DNA of 64,000 nt from Neotabrizicola shimadae (GCF_019623905.1 NZ_CP069370.1:1364001-1428000); one strand, 5' to 3'; counted from the first letter of the stretch, positions 8,947 through 19,596 are shown. The notes: generated by a model from the letters alone, not told the origin. Made by a program: numbers and translations.

Positions 8947-9369
8947 ATGGCTATCGAACGCACCCTTTCCATCATCAAGCCCGACGCGACCAAGCGGAAC
9001 CTGACCGGCAAGATCGTTGCCAAGTTCGAGGATGCCGGCCTGCGCGTCGTCGCCTCGAAGCGCATCCATCTGACCCCGGCCCAGGCGGGCGAGTTCTATG
9101 CCGAGCACAAGGAGCGCGGCTTCTACGGCGAGCTGGTGGCCTACATGGCTTCGGAACCGGTCGTCGTGCAGGTTCTGGAAGGCGAGGGCGCGATTGCCAA
9201 GAACCGCGAAGTGATGGGCGCGACCGATCCGGCCGCTGCCGCCGAAGGCACCATCCGCAAGGAATTCGCGCTGTCGAAGGGCGAGAACTCGGTCCATGGA
9301 TCGGACAGCCCGGCTTCGGCCGCGCGCGAGATCGCCTTCTTCTTCTCGGGTCTTGAACTCGTCGGCTGA
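8947..9369 (+). CDS. ndk: Nucleoside diphosphate kinase
   Basis: Transfers the gamma phosphate of ATP to nucleoside diphosphates through a phosphohistidine intermediate, balancing NTP and dNTP pools in the cytoplasm. The 140-residue product has full family length, the N-terminal [13 protein letters not shown] block and the active-site segment NSVHGSDS with catalytic His117. An AAGGA sequence lies a few bases before the ATG. It is divergent from the ABC-F gene, with about 170 bases between starts to hold both promoters. Confidence 0.97.
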   Translation: MAIERTLSIIKPDATKRNLTGKIVAKFEDAGLRVVASKRIHLTPAQAGEFYAEHKERGFYGELVAYMASEPVVVQVLEGEGAIAKNREVMGATDPAAAAEGTIRKEFALSKGENSVHGSDSPASAAREIAFFFSGLELVG

Positions 9370-9395
9370 GCCGCCCTTCCGGACTGGCGCCGCTT

Positions 9396-9725
9396 CTAGC
9401 GGCGTTCGACGACGCCAAAGAACGACAGGGCCGCTTCCATTTCGGAGCGGCCCTTCGCATTGGTGCCGGCTTTCAGCGCATCGAAGCGCGCGCGCAGGGC
9501 CTTCTTCTCGTCACCCTGACAATCGTTCCAGGGCCGACCTTGCAGGCCCATGACCAGCGCATAGTAGCCGATGAAATGCGGTGGGTGTCCGGCCATCAGC
9601 CAGAGACGATAGGCCTCATCGGCCCCTAGGTCCCGGAGCTGCTCGGCCGAGGTGATCCCGGCCTTGGCGAAGGCTGCTTCTGTGGCTGGTCCGAGGTTGG
9701 GGATGGTGGAGACGGGGCTTGGCAT
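9396..9725 (-). CDS. TfoX/Sxy C-terminal domain protein
   Basis: 109-residue protein consisting of little more than the TfoX_C helix-hairpin-helix-like domain: IPNLGPATEAAFAKAGITSAEQLRDLGADEAY at residues 8-39. The domain is the C-terminal half of the competence regulator TfoX/Sxy; stand-alone versions are common in Rhodobacterales and their role is not known. No N-terminal TfoX domain is present. The second half is rich in charged helices and ends FFGVVERR. It converges on ndk with a 26-base gap. Confidence 0.8.
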   Translation of the reverse strand: MPSPVSTIPNLGPATEAAFAKAGITSAEQLRDLGADEAYRLWLMAGHPPHFIGYYALVMGLQGRPWNDCQGDEKKALRARFDALKAGTNAKGRSEMEAALSFFGVVERR

Positions 9726-9730
9726 GGCGC

Positions 9731-9768
9731 GAACAAAATGAAAACAGGGCCAGCTTGCGGCTGACCCC
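9731..9768 (-). terminator. Rho-independent terminator for the 45-residue gene
   Basis: Read on the minus strand, the stem GGGTCAGC-CGCAA-GCTGGCCC (8 bp with one G-U pair) is followed by a T-rich run TGTTTTCATTTTG. It lies 28 bases after the stop of the small gene at 9796-9933 and before the TfoX-C gene, so it separates two transcription units. Confidence 0.7.
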
Positions 9769-9795
9769 GTGTTCCGTCAAGACCCTGACAAGGTG

Positions 9796-9933
9796 TCAGA
9801 TCGAGGCCCAGTCACCGAGAATGGGCTTCGACGGGGCCGGGTGGCCCGGCTGGGTCGGTTTTGGAGAGGATTGACCCTGCTGCTGGCTGGGGGTCGAGGC
9901 GCCACCTTGCTGGGGCGCGGAAGAGGTTGCCAT
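9796..9933 (-). CDS. Small Pro/Gln/Ser-rich protein, 45 residues, unknown function
   Basis: Short open frame with good context: a GGAG ribosome binding site about 10 bases before ATG (9933), stop TGA at 9798-9796, then a strong intrinsic terminator 28 bases on. The product is MATSSAPQQGG at the start, a disordered middle rich in Gln, Pro and Ser, and an ordered-looking end KPILGDWASI. No hydrophobic segment or Cys. The C-terminal DWASI could be a docking motif, but that is speculation. I do not recognise the family; the case for a gene rests on its signals and its own terminator. Confidence 0.55.
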   Translation of the reverse strand: MATSSAPQQGGASTPSQQQGQSSPKPTQPGHPAPSKPILGDWASI

Positions 9934-10091
9934 CTGACTGCTCCGTTCTGTGGCTTGTCGCGGGTTTTTCCGCCTGTTCCATCAGTCACTGCCAGAATTA
10001 TGGCAGATTCTTGACAGTGCAAGCGCGCGCGGCGGCGCATTACGCCGGTGTGACCGGACAGACAACGAAAATCCGCACCAACGGCGGACAG

Positions 10092-10298
10092 TCACGCAGC
10101 CGTGACGACCTCGGCCGGGAATCCGACCTCGTCCAACGCGCGGAGCATGGCTTCGGGAGCGGCGGCGCCGCCGACCTCGACCCTATGGGCGGCAAGATCG
10201 ACCGTGACCTTCGCCACGCCGGGAAGGCCGGACAGCGCGGCTTCGACCGAGGCCTTGCAATGGCCGCAGGTCATGTCTGGTACAGAAAGCACGGTCAT
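10092..10298 (-). CDS. copZ: Heavy-metal-associated domain copper chaperone (CopZ-like)
   Basis: 68-residue single HMA domain with the metal loop MTCGHC (residues 9-14) in a beta-alpha-beta-beta-alpha-beta fold (VPDMTCGHCKASVEAAL ... VTVDLAAHRVEVGG). Carries Cu(I) in the cytoplasm and hands it to the P1B ATPase encoded divergently 130 bases away. The CxxC with an intervening His resembles chaperones more than ATPase domains. No copper-responsive regulator gene is adjacent. Confidence 0.88.
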   Translation of the reverse strand: MTVLSVPDMTCGHCKASVEAALSGLPGVAKVTVDLAAHRVEVGGAAAPEAMLRALDEVGFPAEVVTAA

Positions 10299-10427
10299 CG
10301 GGGACTCCCTTGGATTCTGCGCTCAGCATAGGCCCGCTTGCGCCAGCGGCTCAAGACGGACCGACGGTCGCAGGCACTTGACCTGGCGCGAGCGCGGGCG
10401 CCATGTCCGGGCAAGGAGACTGCGCCC

Positions 10428-12887
10428 ATGACTGACCTGGCCCCAAGCATCCCGGTGGCGTCCGACCAGAAGACCACGCGGCTGAAACTTGAAGGCCTGT
10501 CCTGTGCCTCTTGCGTTCTGCGGGCGGAGCGGGCCTTGCAGGCGGTGGCGGGCGTAAGCGATGCGCAGGTGAACCTTGGCACCGAAACCGCCGAGGTCCG
10601 CCACGATCGCGACGTGAGCCCGAGCGTGCTGGCCGGGGCTTTGGCACGGGCCGGCTACCCTGCCCGGACGGTGACCATCGACCTGGCGGTGGACGGGATG
10701 ACCTGTGCCGCTTGCACGGGCCGCGTTGAGCGGGTGCTGAAGGCTCGGCCCGGTGTTCTGGCGGCCTCGGCCAATCTGGCGACGCGCAAAGCGCAGGTGA
10801 CGCTGTTCCAGGGCGCGGCGGATGCGGAAGCCCTGGCCACGGCGGTCACAAGGGCAGGTTATGCCGCGCATCCGCTGGAAGAAGGCGCACCCGAGGCACC
10901 CGGCGCGGAGGAGGCGCGGCTCTGGCGCGCCGCGGCCCTCGCTTCGGCCCTGACCCTGCCGGTGTTTGTGGTGGAGATGGGCGGGCATCTGGTTCCGGCC
11001 TTTCACCACTGGCTGCACGGTACCATCGGCCAGCAGCCGCTTTGGCTGGCCGAATTCGTGCTGACCACACTTGTTCTGGCCTTTCCGGGGCGGCGCTTCT
11101 TCGCAAAGGGGCTGCCGGCACTGGCGCGTGGCGGACCGGACATGAACAGCCTGGTGGCGCTTGGCGCCGGGGCCGCGTGGCTGTGGTCGACGCTGGTGAC
11201 GTTGGCGCCCGGCCTGATCCCGCCGGCCTCGCGAGCGGTCTACTTCGAGGCGGCAGCGGTGATCGCCACGCTGATCCTGATCGGCCGCAGCCTGGAGGCG
11301 CGGGCGCGCGGACGGGCCGGTGCCGCCATCGCTCGGCTGGTGCAGTTGCAGCCGAGGACGGCGCTGCTGATGATCCAGGGCGACGAGCCACGTGAGGTGC
11401 CGGTCGCCTCGCTGGTGCCTGGTGCGCAGGTTCTGATCCGTCCGGGCGCGCGGGTGCCGACGGATGCGGTGGTCGTGGGCGGGGCGTCGTTGGTAGACGA
11501 GTCCATGCTGACGGGTGAGCCGCTGCCAGTCGCCAAGCAGCCTGGCGACCGACTGACCGGTGGAACGGTGAACGGGAACGGCGCACTGACGGCCGAGATC
11601 GCTGCGGTCGGGGCCGAGACCGTACTGTCGCGAATTGTGGCGATGGTGGAAGAGGCGCAGGGGACCAAGCTGCCGGTGCAGGCGTTGGTGGACCGGGTGA
11701 CGCTGTGGTTCGTGCCGGTGGTCATGGCGGTGGCGGCGATGACCGTGACCGTCTGGCTGATCGCGGGGCAGGGTATCGCTCCGGCCCTGGTGGCGGGGGT
11801 GGCGGTGCTCATCATCGCCTGCCCTTGTGCGATGGGGCTGGCCACGCCGGTTTCCATCCTCGTAGGTACCGGGCGGGCGGCGGAACTGGGCGTGTTGTTC
11901 CGCCGGGGCGACGCGCTGCAAAGGCTGGCCGAAGTGCGCCGCGTGGCCTTCGACAAGACGGGCACGCTGACCGAGGGTCGGCCTGTGGTGACGGCGATCG
12001 CTGTCCAGCCGGGTGAGGATGAGGCGCGGGTGCTGGCCGAGGCGGCAGCGGTAGAGGCGCGGTCCGAGCATCCGCTGGCAGCCGCCGTTCGCAAGGCCGC
12101 AGCGGATCGCGGGCTGACGGTGCCCACGACGCAGGGGTTCGCCGCGGTGCCGGGGCAGGGCGCCTTTGCCGAGGTTTCAGGGCAGAAGGTCTCGGTCGGC
12201 TCTGCCCGGATGTTTACCGCCTTGCCTGAGGGTTTGGCGGAGGAGATTGCTCGGCGCACAGCGTCAGGCCAGGGCGTGTTGCTTGCCGGCCGAGACGGGC
12301 GCGTGACCGGGTTGATCGCAGTGAGCGATCCGGTGAAGCCGGTGTCGCGTGCTGCGGTATCCGCACTTTCGGCAATGGGATTGTCGGTCGTCATGGTGAC
12401 AGGCGATGCCGAGGGCACGGCGCGCAGCGTGGCCGGGGTACTTGGCATCGGCGAAGTGCGGGCAGGCGTCCTTCCCGAAGGCAAGGCCAAGGCGGTGCAT
12501 GACTTCGGCCCCGGCACGGCCTTCGTGGGCGACGGCATCAACGACGCCCCCGCGCTGGCCGCCGCCGATGTCGGCATCGCCATGGGCACCGGAACGGAAG
12601 TGGCGATCGAGGCGGGCGAGGTGGTGCTGATGCGCGGCGACCCTGCCAGCGTGGTCGACTCAATCCGGGTGGCGCGGGCCACGATGCGCAACATCCGCCA
12701 GAACCTGGTCTGGGCTTTCGGCTACAACGTCGCACTGATCCCGGTGGCGGCAGGCGTTCTGGTGCCCTTCGGCGGGCCGCAACTCTCACCGATGCTGTCC
12801 GCCGGTGCGATGGCGCTGTCGTCCGTGTTCGTTCTGTCGAACGCGCTGCGACTGCGCCGGGTGAAGGGCGGGCTCACGCCACCTTGA
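10428..12887 (+). CDS. copA: Copper-translocating P1B-type ATPase
   Basis: Cu(I) efflux ATPase of 819 residues. Two N-terminal HMA domains carry CASC (residues 26-29) and CAAC (93-96). Membrane helices follow, then the P-type core: TGE actuator motif (MLTGEPLPV), transmembrane CPC (about 464-466), phosphorylation site DKTGT (about 509), SEHPL nucleotide-binding motif and the hinge [10 protein letters not shown] (about 700), and a closing YN...helix pair typical of P1B-1. The ATG at 10428 is chosen over an upstream in-frame start because AAGGAG sits at 10413-10418. Likely expressed with the divergent chaperone in response to copper, but no recognised CueR-type operator could be placed convincingly. 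Confidence 0.94.
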   Translation: MTDLAPSIPVASDQKTTRLKLEGLSCASCVLRAERALQAVAGVSDAQVNLGTETAEVRHDRDVSPSVLAGALARAGYPARTVTIDLAVDGMTCAACTGRVERVLKARPGVLAASANLATRKAQVTLFQGAADAEALATAVTRAGYAAHPLEEGAPEAPGAEEARLWRAAALASALTLPVFVVEMGGHLVPAFHHWLHGTIGQQPLWLAEFVLTTLVLAFPGRRFFAKGLPALARGGPDMNSLVALGAGAAWLWSTLVTLAPGLIPPASRAVYFEAAAVIATLILIGRSLEARARGRAGAAIARLVQLQPRTALLMIQGDEPREVPVASLVPGAQVLIRPGARVPTDAVVVGGASLVDESMLTGEPLPVAKQPGDRLTGGTVNGNGALTAEIAAVGAETVLSRIVAMVEEAQGTKLPVQALVDRVTLWFVPVVMAVAAMTVTVWLIAGQGIAPALVAGVAVLIIACPCAMGLATPVSILVGTGRAAELGVLFRRGDALQRLAEVRRVAFDKTGTLTEGRPVVTAIAVQPGEDEARVLAEAAAVEARSEHPLAAAVRKAAADRGLTVPTTQGFAAVPGQGAFAEVSGQKVSVGSARMFTALPEGLAEEIARRTASGQGVLLAGRDGRVTGLIAVSDPVKPVSRAAVSALSAMGLSVVMVTGDAEGTARSVAGVLGIGEVRAGVLPEGKAKAVHDFGPGTAFVGDGINDAPALAAADVGIAMGTGTEVAIEAGEVVLMRGDPASVVDSIRVARATMRNIRQNLVWAFGYNVALIPVAAGVLVPFGGPQLSPMLSAGAMALSSVFVLSNALRLRRVKGGLTPP

Positions 12888-13308
12888 GCAGGTGGACGAG
12901 TTCGGTGTTGCCGGTCACAAGGTCACGGACCGTGGTGCGGTCCAGCACGGCGTAAAACGCCTCCAGAGCCTCTTGCAGCACGCATTTCAGGCTGCAGCAA
13001 CCGATCAGCGGGCAGGTGTTTTCCGGGCCCGCCTGACATTCCGTAAAGGGAAGCACCGCCTCGAAACTGCGAAACACTTCGCCCACGCGGATGTCCTCGG
13101 CCCGGCGACCAAGCGTCAGCCCCCCCGAACGGCCGCGCACAGTCTTGAGATAGCCGGCCCGGGCCAGAAGGTGGATCACCTGCGCCAGATGGTTCTCGCT
13201 GGCGTTGCACGTTTGTGCGATCTCTTGCTTGCGGACGGTCCGGCCCGGATTGGCGGCGCAGAACATCAGCGTGCGCATCGCAAGGTTTGTACGGGTTGTC
13301 AGTCGCAT
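12874..13308 (-). CDS. Rrf2-family transcriptional regulator (NsrR-like)
   Basis: 144-residue winged-helix regulator starting [16 protein letters not shown], as in NsrR proteins. The recognition helix region is [31 protein letters not shown] cysteine cluster (C...[13 protein letters not shown], about residues 93-112) could bind an Fe-S cluster sensing NO or redox state. NsrR is the closest match by pattern, but IscR/RsrR-type alternatives cannot be excluded. The start at 13308 fits the family; the longer open frame adds unrelated sequence. A candidate FnrL site lies 58 bases upstream. It converges on copA with a 14-base overlap of the coding ends. Confidence 0.85.
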   Translation of the reverse strand: MRLTTRTNLAMRTLMFCAANPGRTVRKQEIAQTCNASENHLAQVIHLLARAGYLKTVRGRSGGLTLGRRAEDIRVGEVFRSFEAVLPFTECQAGPENTCPLIGCCSLKCVLQEALEAFYAVLDRTTVRDLVTGNTELVHLLKVA

Positions 13309-13365
13309 TCCTCGCCCTCCCGGCTTGCGGTTGCTACAAGGTGACAGTCTGCGGAGATGTCGGCA

Positions 13366-13379
13366 TTGATCCAGATCAT
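13366..13379 (-). promoter_or_regulatory. Candidate FNR/FnrL box
   Basis: TTGATccagATCAT matches the FNR consensus TTGAT-N4-ATCAA in 9 of 10 specified bases. It lies upstream of the Rrf2-family gene (start 13308), so oxygen-dependent control of that regulator is likely. The glgP gene, about 280 bases away on the other side, is a less likely target. Confidence 0.6.
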
Positions 13380-13472
13380 GCGCCCCAAATGAACCAATTG
13401 CCTGATATCGTGCAGGTCGCGCCCTGATTTGCGGCATGTCCCAAGGAAAGCCTTGGCGCCGGCCACATCCTC

Positions 13473-13498
13473 TCAAAGCGCTTTGATTATTGTAACAA
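13473..13498 (+). promoter_or_regulatory. Palindromic operator candidates upstream of glgP
   Basis: Two palindromes sit side by side in the glgP leader: TCAAAGCGCTTTGA (13473-13486), a perfect 14-mer with the central CG of LacI-family operators, and ATTGTAACAAT (13488-13498), a perfect 11-mer. The surrounding bases are AT-rich compared with the rest of the window, as expected for a promoter. Which regulator binds is unknown; a LacI-family sugar-responsive factor is an inference from the pattern. Confidence 0.45.
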
Positions 13499-13655
13499 TC
13501 GGAAATGATTAACAAAAATAATGTCGCTTTCCTGTTGGGTTTGCGCTAGCAAGAAAGCGGGAGGAATGACCGTCCTGCGACTCTGCCCCCAGGAAGGACC
13601 CGTGCGGCTTGACCGCAACGGGGCCGGGAGTAGCGTATTTCGCAGATGCGGCGAA

Positions 13656-16064
13656 ATGATGGGCAAAGTCTTGAACGACCTTAGCGTGACCCCGAACCTC
13701 CTCAAGGCTGAAGTGCTGCGGCACCTCACCTTCACGCTCGGCAAGGATACGCCGAACGCCTCGCTTTACGACTGGCGCATGGCGCTAAGTTTCGCGATCC
13801 GCGACCGGATCGTCGAGCCTTGGTTCGCCTCGACCCGCCGGACCTGGGCCGAGGATCGAAAGCGCGTCTATTACCTGTCGATGGAGTTCCTCATCGGCCG
13901 GCTTCTGGAAGACGCCTGCGTGAACCTTGGCCTGCGCGAGATGGCGGAAGAGGTCATGGCCGAGTTTGGCCAGGATTTCCGCGCGATCATCGAGGATGAA
14001 CCTGATGCCGCGCTTGGCAACGGCGGGCTCGGACGTCTTGCCGCCTGCTTCATGGAAAGCATGGCGACGCTTGGCTGTCCGGCCTATGGCTATGGCATCC
14101 GCTATGAACACGGGCTTTTCCGTCAGCGGTTCGAGGGTGGCCAGCAAGTGGAAACGCCCGAGGACTGGCTCTTGATGCGCCATCCGTGGGAGTTTGAACG
14201 CCCGGAAAGCCAGTACACCATCGGCTTCAAGGGCGAGATGGCCACGCGCGATGGCCGCGAGGTCTGGGTGCCCGGCGAAACCGTGCTGGCCACGGCCCAT
14301 GACACGCCTGTCGTGGGCTGGCAGGGCAAATGGGCCAATACCCTGCGTCTTTGGGGCGCCAAGCCCACCACGCTGTTCGACCTGGAACGCTTCAACCGAG
14401 GCGACTTCGCGGCGGCGGCCGAGCCCGAGGCGCTGGCCCGCACGCTCAGCCGCGTGCTCTACCCCGACGACACGACCTACCAGGGCAAGGAACTGCGCCT
14501 GAAGCAGGAGTTCTTCCTGACATCCGCTGCGCTGCAAGACATCCTGCGCCGCTTCAAGGCTGCGCATTCCGACGTGCGCAAGCTGCCGAACCATGTCGCC
14601 ATCCAGATGAACGACACGCACCCGGCCATCGCCGGGCCGGAACTGATCCGTCTTCTGATGGACGATCACGGCGTGCCGTTCGAGGAGGCCGCGCCGATTG
14701 CGCGGGAATGCCTGGGCTACACCAACCACACGCTTCTTCCGGAGGCGCTGGAACGGTGGGCGACGTTCACCTTCGGCAACGTCCTGCCGCGGCACATGCA
14801 GATCGTCGAGCGCATCGACGCCTGGCACAAGGACGAAAACTATCACCGTCCGCACTACATCGGCATCGTGAAGCATCACGAGGTGCGGATGGGCGAACTC
14901 GCGTTCATCATGGCGCACAAGGTGAACGGGGTCTCGGCGCTGCATTCCGAACTGGTGAAGAAGAACCTCTTCCCCGAGTTGAACAAGCTGCACCCCGGCC
15001 GCATCATCAACCAGACCAACGGCGTCACGCCCCGGCGCTGGCTGAAGATGTGCAATCGTCCCCTGTCCAGCCTGATCACCGAAACCATCGGGCCGGGCTG
15101 GGAGGATGACCTCGACCGCCTCACCGCGCTCGAACCCCATATCAGCGAAAAGGGCTTCCGTGCCCTGTTCGACTCCGCCAAGCGCACGAACAAGATCGCC
15201 CTGTCGCACTGGATCAAGGATCATTGCGGACTGACGGTCAGCCCCGATGCCCTGTTCGACGTCCAAGTCAAGCGCATCCACGAATACAAGCGCCAGCTGC
15301 TGAACATCCTGGAGACCATCGCGCACTGGCACCAGATCAAGGCCGCGCCCAAGGGCAACTGGGTCCCGCGCGTCAAGATCTTCGGCGGCAAGTCGGCGCC
15401 GGGCTATTTCGTCGCCAAGGAGATCATCCATCTCATCAACGACGTGGCGCGCGTGGTGAATGCCGATCCCGAGACGCGGCATTTGCTGACCGTGGTCTAT
15501 CCGGCGAACTATAACGTGAGCATGGCCGAGCATCTGATTCCGGCCGCCGACCTTTCGGAACAGATCTCAACCGCGGGCAAGGAAGCCTCGGGCACCGGCA
15601 ACATGAAGTTCATGATGAACGGCGCGCCCACCATTGGCACGCTGGATGGGGCCAACGTGGAGATTCTGGAACAGGTCGGTGCCGAGAACTTCTTCCTGTT
15701 TGGCCTGACCGCCGAAGAGGTCATGCGCCGCCGCGAAGACCCCGAACATTCGCGCAAGGCGATCGAGGCAAGTCAGCCTTTGCAGGACGTCTTGCAGATG
15801 ATTGCCGAGGGTCGCTTCTCTCCCGACCAGCCAGACCGCTATCACGGGCTGGTGCATCGGGTCTGGCACCATGACTATTTCCTCGTCGCCAGCGATTTCG
15901 ACGCCTATCATGCGGCCCAGGCCCAGGTGGACATCGCCTTCGCCGACCGCGACCGGTGGCTGCGCATGGCGGCGATGAATACGGCCCGGTCGGGCTTCTT
16001 CTCGTCCGACCGGACAATCCGCAGCTACATGAAAGACATCTGGTCCGTCACTTCGGCCCTTTAG
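13656..16064 (+). CDS. glgP: Glycogen phosphorylase
   Basis: Pyridoxal-phosphate enzyme releasing glucose-1-phosphate from glycogen. Family blocks include DRKRVYYLSMEFLIGRLL (about residue 70), ALGNGGLGRLAACFMES, and the PLP-lysine segment EASGTGNMKFMMNGAPTIGTLDGANVE near residue 650. Start choice is uncertain: ATGs at 13656/13659 give about 802 residues, the usual length; 13566 has GGAGG but only one base away, and 13521 has no visible binding site. First gene of the glgP-glgB-glgC-glgA-glgX-pgm operon, 33 bases from glgB, with palindromes upstream that may control it. Confidence 0.93.
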   Translation: MMGKVLNDLSVTPNLLKAEVLRHLTFTLGKDTPNASLYDWRMALSFAIRDRIVEPWFASTRRTWAEDRKRVYYLSMEFLIGRLLEDACVNLGLREMAEEVMAEFGQDFRAIIEDEPDAALGNGGLGRLAACFMESMATLGCPAYGYGIRYEHGLFRQRFEGGQQVETPEDWLLMRHPWEFERPESQYTIGFKGEMATRDGREVWVPGETVLATAHDTPVVGWQGKWANTLRLWGAKPTTLFDLERFNRGDFAAAAEPEALARTLSRVLYPDDTTYQGKELRLKQEFFLTSAALQDILRRFKAAHSDVRKLPNHVAIQMNDTHPAIAGPELIRLLMDDHGVPFEEAAPIARECLGYTNHTLLPEALERWATFTFGNVLPRHMQIVERIDAWHKDENYHRPHYIGIVKHHEVRMGELAFIMAHKVNGVSALHSELVKKNLFPELNKLHPGRIINQTNGVTPRRWLKMCNRPLSSLITETIGPGWEDDLDRLTALEPHISEKGFRALFDSAKRTNKIALSHWIKDHCGLTVSPDALFDVQVKRIHEYKRQLLNILETIAHWHQIKAAPKGNWVPRVKIFGGKSAPGYFVAKEIIHLINDVARVVNADPETRHLLTVVYPANYNVSMAEHLIPAADLSEQISTAGKEASGTGNMKFMMNGAPTIGTLDGANVEILEQVGAENFFLFGLTAEEVMRRREDPEHSRKAIEASQPLQDVLQMIAEGRFSPDQPDRYHGLVHRVWHHDYFLVASDFDAYHAAQAQVDIAFADRDRWLRMAAMNTARSGFFSSDRTIRSYMKDIWSVTSAL

Positions 16065-16097
16065 GGTCGGGGCGGCGGCCCGCACGGGGAGGGTGCG

Positions 16098-18278
16098 ATG
16101 ACCGACGCGCTGATCGACCGGGAGGCCGCCAAGGCCGTGGCCGAGGCACGCCATGGCGATCCTTTCGCCGTGCTGGGGCCGCACCGCCGTGGCGGAGCCT
16201 GGACTGTGACGGCCTTCGTGCCAGGGGCGGAGCGGGTCGAGGTTCTGACCGGCAAGACGAGCAAACCCGTCCCAATGTCCGAGGTTGAGGGAGCGCCAGG
16301 CGTGTTCGTCGGTGCGCTGCCGCGCAAGGCCGATTACCGCCTGCGGGCCGAAGGCTTTGGGACGGTCTGGGAATGGGAGGATCCGTTCCGCTTCGGTCCC
16401 GTTCTGGGCGAAATGGACGAATACCTTCTGGGCGAAGGCACCCACAAGCGCCTTTGGCAGGTGCTTGGCGCTCACCTGATCACCCACGAGGGTGTCGAGG
16501 GTGTGCATTTCGCCGTCTGGGCGCCCAATGCCGAGCGTGTTTCGGTGGTGGGCGACTTCAACATCTGGGATGGCCGGCGCCACCCGATGCGCAGGCGCGG
16601 CCCGACAGGGGTGTGGGAGATCTTCGTCCCCGGCCTGGGCGAAGGTCAGACCTACAAATACGAAATCCGCGGTCCAGGAGGCCAGCTTCTGCCGCTGAAG
16701 GCCGATCCCGTGGGCTTCGGATCGGAACATCCGCCGGCCAACGCCAGCATGGTCCGACCGATCTCTTGGGCAGATTGGCGCGATGGCGAATGGATGACTC
16801 GCAGGGGACTGGCGCAAAATGTCGATGCGCCGATCTCGGTCTATGAGGTTCATCTGGGCAGCTGGAAGCGCGCACCGGGTGACAGGATGCTGAGCTACCT
16901 GGAACTGGCCGAACAACTGGTCGACTATGTCGCCGAGATGGGCTTTACCCACATCGAATGCCTGCCGGTGTCGGAATATCCCTTCGACGGATCCTGGGGC
17001 TATCAGCCGGTTGGCATGTTCGCGCCCACCGTGCGTCACGGCACCCCGCGCGAGTTCAAGGCCCTGGTCGACGCCGCCCATGCCAAGGGCATCGGCATCC
17101 TGCTGGACTGGGTGCCCGGTCACTTCCCTACCGACCCGCATGGCTTGGGCCGCTTCGACGGCACCGCGCTTTACGAACACCAGGACCCACGGGAAGGATT
17201 CCATCAGGACTGGAACACGCTGATCTACAACTACGGTCGGACCGAGGTGCAGAACTACCTGGTGTCCAATGCGCTGTACTGGCTTGAGGAGTACCACATC
17301 GACGGGCTGCGGGTGGATGCCGTGGCCTCGATGCTGTACCGCGACTATTCGCGCCGCGCCGGCGAATGGATTCCCAACAAGGACGGCGGGCGGGAAAACT
17401 ACGAAGCGATCGAGGTTCTGCAGAAGGCCAATGTCATCGCCTATGGTGAATGTCCCGGCATCATGACCGTGGCCGAGGAATCGACCGCATTCCCGGGCGT
17501 GTCTCGCCCAGTGAACCATGGCGGGCTTGGCTTCGGGTTCAAGTGGAACATGGGCTGGATGAACGACACCCTGTCCTACATGCACCGCGACCCCGTCTAC
17601 CGGCAGTACCACCACCACCAGATGACTTTCGGCATCCATTACGCCTGGTCCGAGAACTTCATCCTGCCGATCAGCCATGACGAGGTGGTCCACGGCAAGG
17701 GCTCAATGCTTGGCAAGATGCCGGGCGGTGACTGGGAACGGTTCGCCAACCTGCGCGCCTACTACGGCTTCATGTGGGCGCATCCTGGCAAGAAGCTTCT
17801 GTTCATGGGGCAGGAGTTTGCGCAGGCCCGCGAATGGAACCACAACCAGAGCCTCGACTGGCACCTGCTTGAAAACGAAGACCATCGCGGGATGCAGGTT
17901 CTGGTGCGCGACCTGAACCGGCTGTACCGCGATACACCGGCCCTCCATGTGAACGACTGCCGCCCCGAGGGTTTCCTCTGGCTGGAACCCAACGATGCCG
18001 AGGCAAGCGTCTTCGCCTGGGTGCGAAAGGGTCGGGCCGGGGATCCGATGGTGGTGGCCGTGGTGAACATGACCCCGGTGGAACGGCGCTATCGCCTGGG
18101 CTTCCCTGCGGCCGGGCCCTGGGAAGAGGTTCTGAACACGGACGCCGCGCATTACGGCGGCGACAACCGCGGGAACCTGGGGGCCATCATGGCCGATATG
18201 GGCCCCTGGCACGGCCAGGAGCAATCTGCGCTTGTCACCTTGCCCCCCCTGTCGGCAATCTGGTTTCGCCAGGCCTGA
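16098..18278 (+). CDS. glgB: 1,4-alpha-glucan branching enzyme
   Basis: GH13 enzyme that introduces alpha-1,6 branches during glycogen synthesis. An N-terminal domain is followed by a CBM48 module ([22 protein letters not shown], about residue 140), then the catalytic barrel: [31 protein letters not shown] with the nucleophile Asp, AEEST with the acid Glu, and [13 protein letters not shown] with the third Asp. 726 residues is the normal length. An AGGGTG sequence precedes the ATG at 16098. Followed 46 bases later by glgC. Confidence 0.96.
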   Translation: MTDALIDREAAKAVAEARHGDPFAVLGPHRRGGAWTVTAFVPGAERVEVLTGKTSKPVPMSEVEGAPGVFVGALPRKADYRLRAEGFGTVWEWEDPFRFGPVLGEMDEYLLGEGTHKRLWQVLGAHLITHEGVEGVHFAVWAPNAERVSVVGDFNIWDGRRHPMRRRGPTGVWEIFVPGLGEGQTYKYEIRGPGGQLLPLKADPVGFGSEHPPANASMVRPISWADWRDGEWMTRRGLAQNVDAPISVYEVHLGSWKRAPGDRMLSYLELAEQLVDYVAEMGFTHIECLPVSEYPFDGSWGYQPVGMFAPTVRHGTPREFKALVDAAHAKGIGILLDWVPGHFPTDPHGLGRFDGTALYEHQDPREGFHQDWNTLIYNYGRTEVQNYLVSNALYWLEEYHIDGLRVDAVASMLYRDYSRRAGEWIPNKDGGRENYEAIEVLQKANVIAYGECPGIMTVAEESTAFPGVSRPVNHGGLGFGFKWNMGWMNDTLSYMHRDPVYRQYHHHQMTFGIHYAWSENFILPISHDEVVHGKGSMLGKMPGGDWERFANLRAYYGFMWAHPGKKLLFMGQEFAQAREWNHNQSLDWHLLENEDHRGMQVLVRDLNRLYRDTPALHVNDCRPEGFLWLEPNDAEASVFAWVRKGRAGDPMVVAVVNMTPVERRYRLGFPAAGPWEEVLNTDAAHYGGDNRGNLGAIMADMGPWHGQEQSALVTLPPLSAIWFRQA

Positions 18279-18324
18279 GCAAGAACACTTTGGCGGCCGG
18301 AACCGCCGCATTCGGGAGGAACGG

Positions 18325-19596
18325 ATGGAAATCAGACCGAACACGCGCTTGTCCAGCCAGGCCATGGCCTTCGTGCTGGCGGGCGGCAGGGGAAGCCGGC
18401 TGAAGGAATTGACCAACACCCGGGCTAAGCCCGCGGTCTATTTCGGCGGCAAGACCCGGATCATCGACTTCGCGCTGTCCAACGCGCTGAACTCAGGTAT
18501 CCGCCGCATGGCCATCGCCACGCAGTACAAGGCGCACAGCCTGATCCGCCACGTCCAGCGCGGCTGGAACTTCTTCCGGGCCGAGCGGAACGAATACCTC
18601 GACGTGCTTCCGGCCAGCCAGCGCATGGACGAGGTCAACTGGTATCGCGGCACCGCCGATGCAGTGGCGCAGAACATCGACATCATCGACAGCTATGGCA
18701 TCAACTACGTCGTCGTTCTGGCGGGCGACCACATCTACAAGATGGACTACGAAATCATGCTGCGCCAGCACGTCGAAAGCGGCGCGGACGTGACGATCGG
18801 CTGCCTCACCGTTCCCGTGAAGGAAGCCACCGCCTTTGGCGTCATGGGCGTGGACGAGACGGGCCGCATCACCGCCTTCCTGGAAAAACCGAAGAACCCG
18901 CCGCACATCCCGGGCGACCCGGCCCATGCCCTGGCTTCGATGGGCATCTATGTCTTCGATTGGGCCTTCCTTCGCGACCTGCTTCTGCGCGACATGGTTG
19001 ACCCGAATTCCAGCCACGATTTCGGCAATGACCTGATCCCCGAGATCGTCAAGAACGGCAAGGCCATGGCGCACCGCTTCGCCGACAGCTGCGTGCGCAG
19101 TGGGCTTGAGACCGAGCCATACTGGCGTGACGTGGGAACCATTGATGCTTTCTGGCAAGCGAACATCGACCTGACCGATTTCATTCCCAAACTGGATCTC
19201 TTCGACAACTCCTGGCCGATCTGGACCTATTCCGAGATCGTCCCGCCGGCGAAGTTCATCCATGACGAGGATGAGCGCCGCGGCATGGCGGTGTCTTCTC
19301 TGGTCTCGGGCGGCTGCATCGTCTCGGGCTCCGAAGTGCGCAACTCACTCCTGTTCACCGGCTGCCGGACGCACAGTTATTCGGCACTGGAGTATGTCGT
19401 GGCTCTGCCTTACGTCGACGTGGCCCGCCGGGCGCGGCTCAAGAACTGCGTCATTGACCGCGGCGTGGCGATCCCCGAGGGTCTCGTCGTGGGCGAGGAA
19501 CCGGACGAAGACGCCAAGTGGTTCCGCCGGACCGACTCTGGCATCGTGCTGATCACGCAGGACATGCTTGACGCGCGCGCCAAGGCGTTGTCCTGA
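18325..19596 (+). CDS. glgC: Glucose-1-phosphate adenylyltransferase
   Basis: Makes ADP-glucose, the committed step of bacterial glycogen synthesis; usually allosterically controlled by glycolytic intermediates. The 423-residue product has the nucleotidyl-transferase loop [14 protein letters not shown], the allosteric/PPi region [28 protein letters not shown], and a C-terminal left-handed beta-helix (about residues 290-400). GGGAGGA lies five bases before the ATG at 18325, so the longer upstream extension is rejected. Confidence 0.97.
   Translation: MEIRPNTRLSSQAMAFVLAGGRGSRLKELTNTRAKPAVYFGGKTRIIDFALSNALNSGIRRMAIATQYKAHSLIRHVQRGWNFFRAERNEYLDVLPASQRMDEVNWYRGTADAVAQNIDIIDSYGINYVVVLAGDHIYKMDYEIMLRQHVESGADVTIGCLTVPVKEATAFGVMGVDETGRITAFLEKPKNPPHIPGDPAHALASMGIYVFDWAFLRDLLLRDMVDPNSSHDFGNDLIPEIVKNGKAMAHRFADSCVRSGLETEPYWRDVGTIDAFWQANIDLTDFIPKLDLFDNSWPIWTYSEIVPPAKFIHDEDERRGMAVSSLVSGGCIVSGSEVRNSLLFTGCRTHSYSALEYVVALPYVDVARRARLKNCVIDRGVAIPEGLVVGEEPDEDAKWFRRTDSGIVLITQDMLDARAKALS

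Noticed and set aside
10378-10408. TTGACC-N19-ATGTCC as a CueR/MerR-type promoter for copA
   Set aside because: The element would place the start site on the ribosome binding site, and no dyad typical of CueR is seen.
13441-13456. CCAAGG-AAAG-CCTTGG hairpin upstream of glgP
   Set aside because: Only 6 bp and no T-run; not separable from chance in GC-rich DNA.
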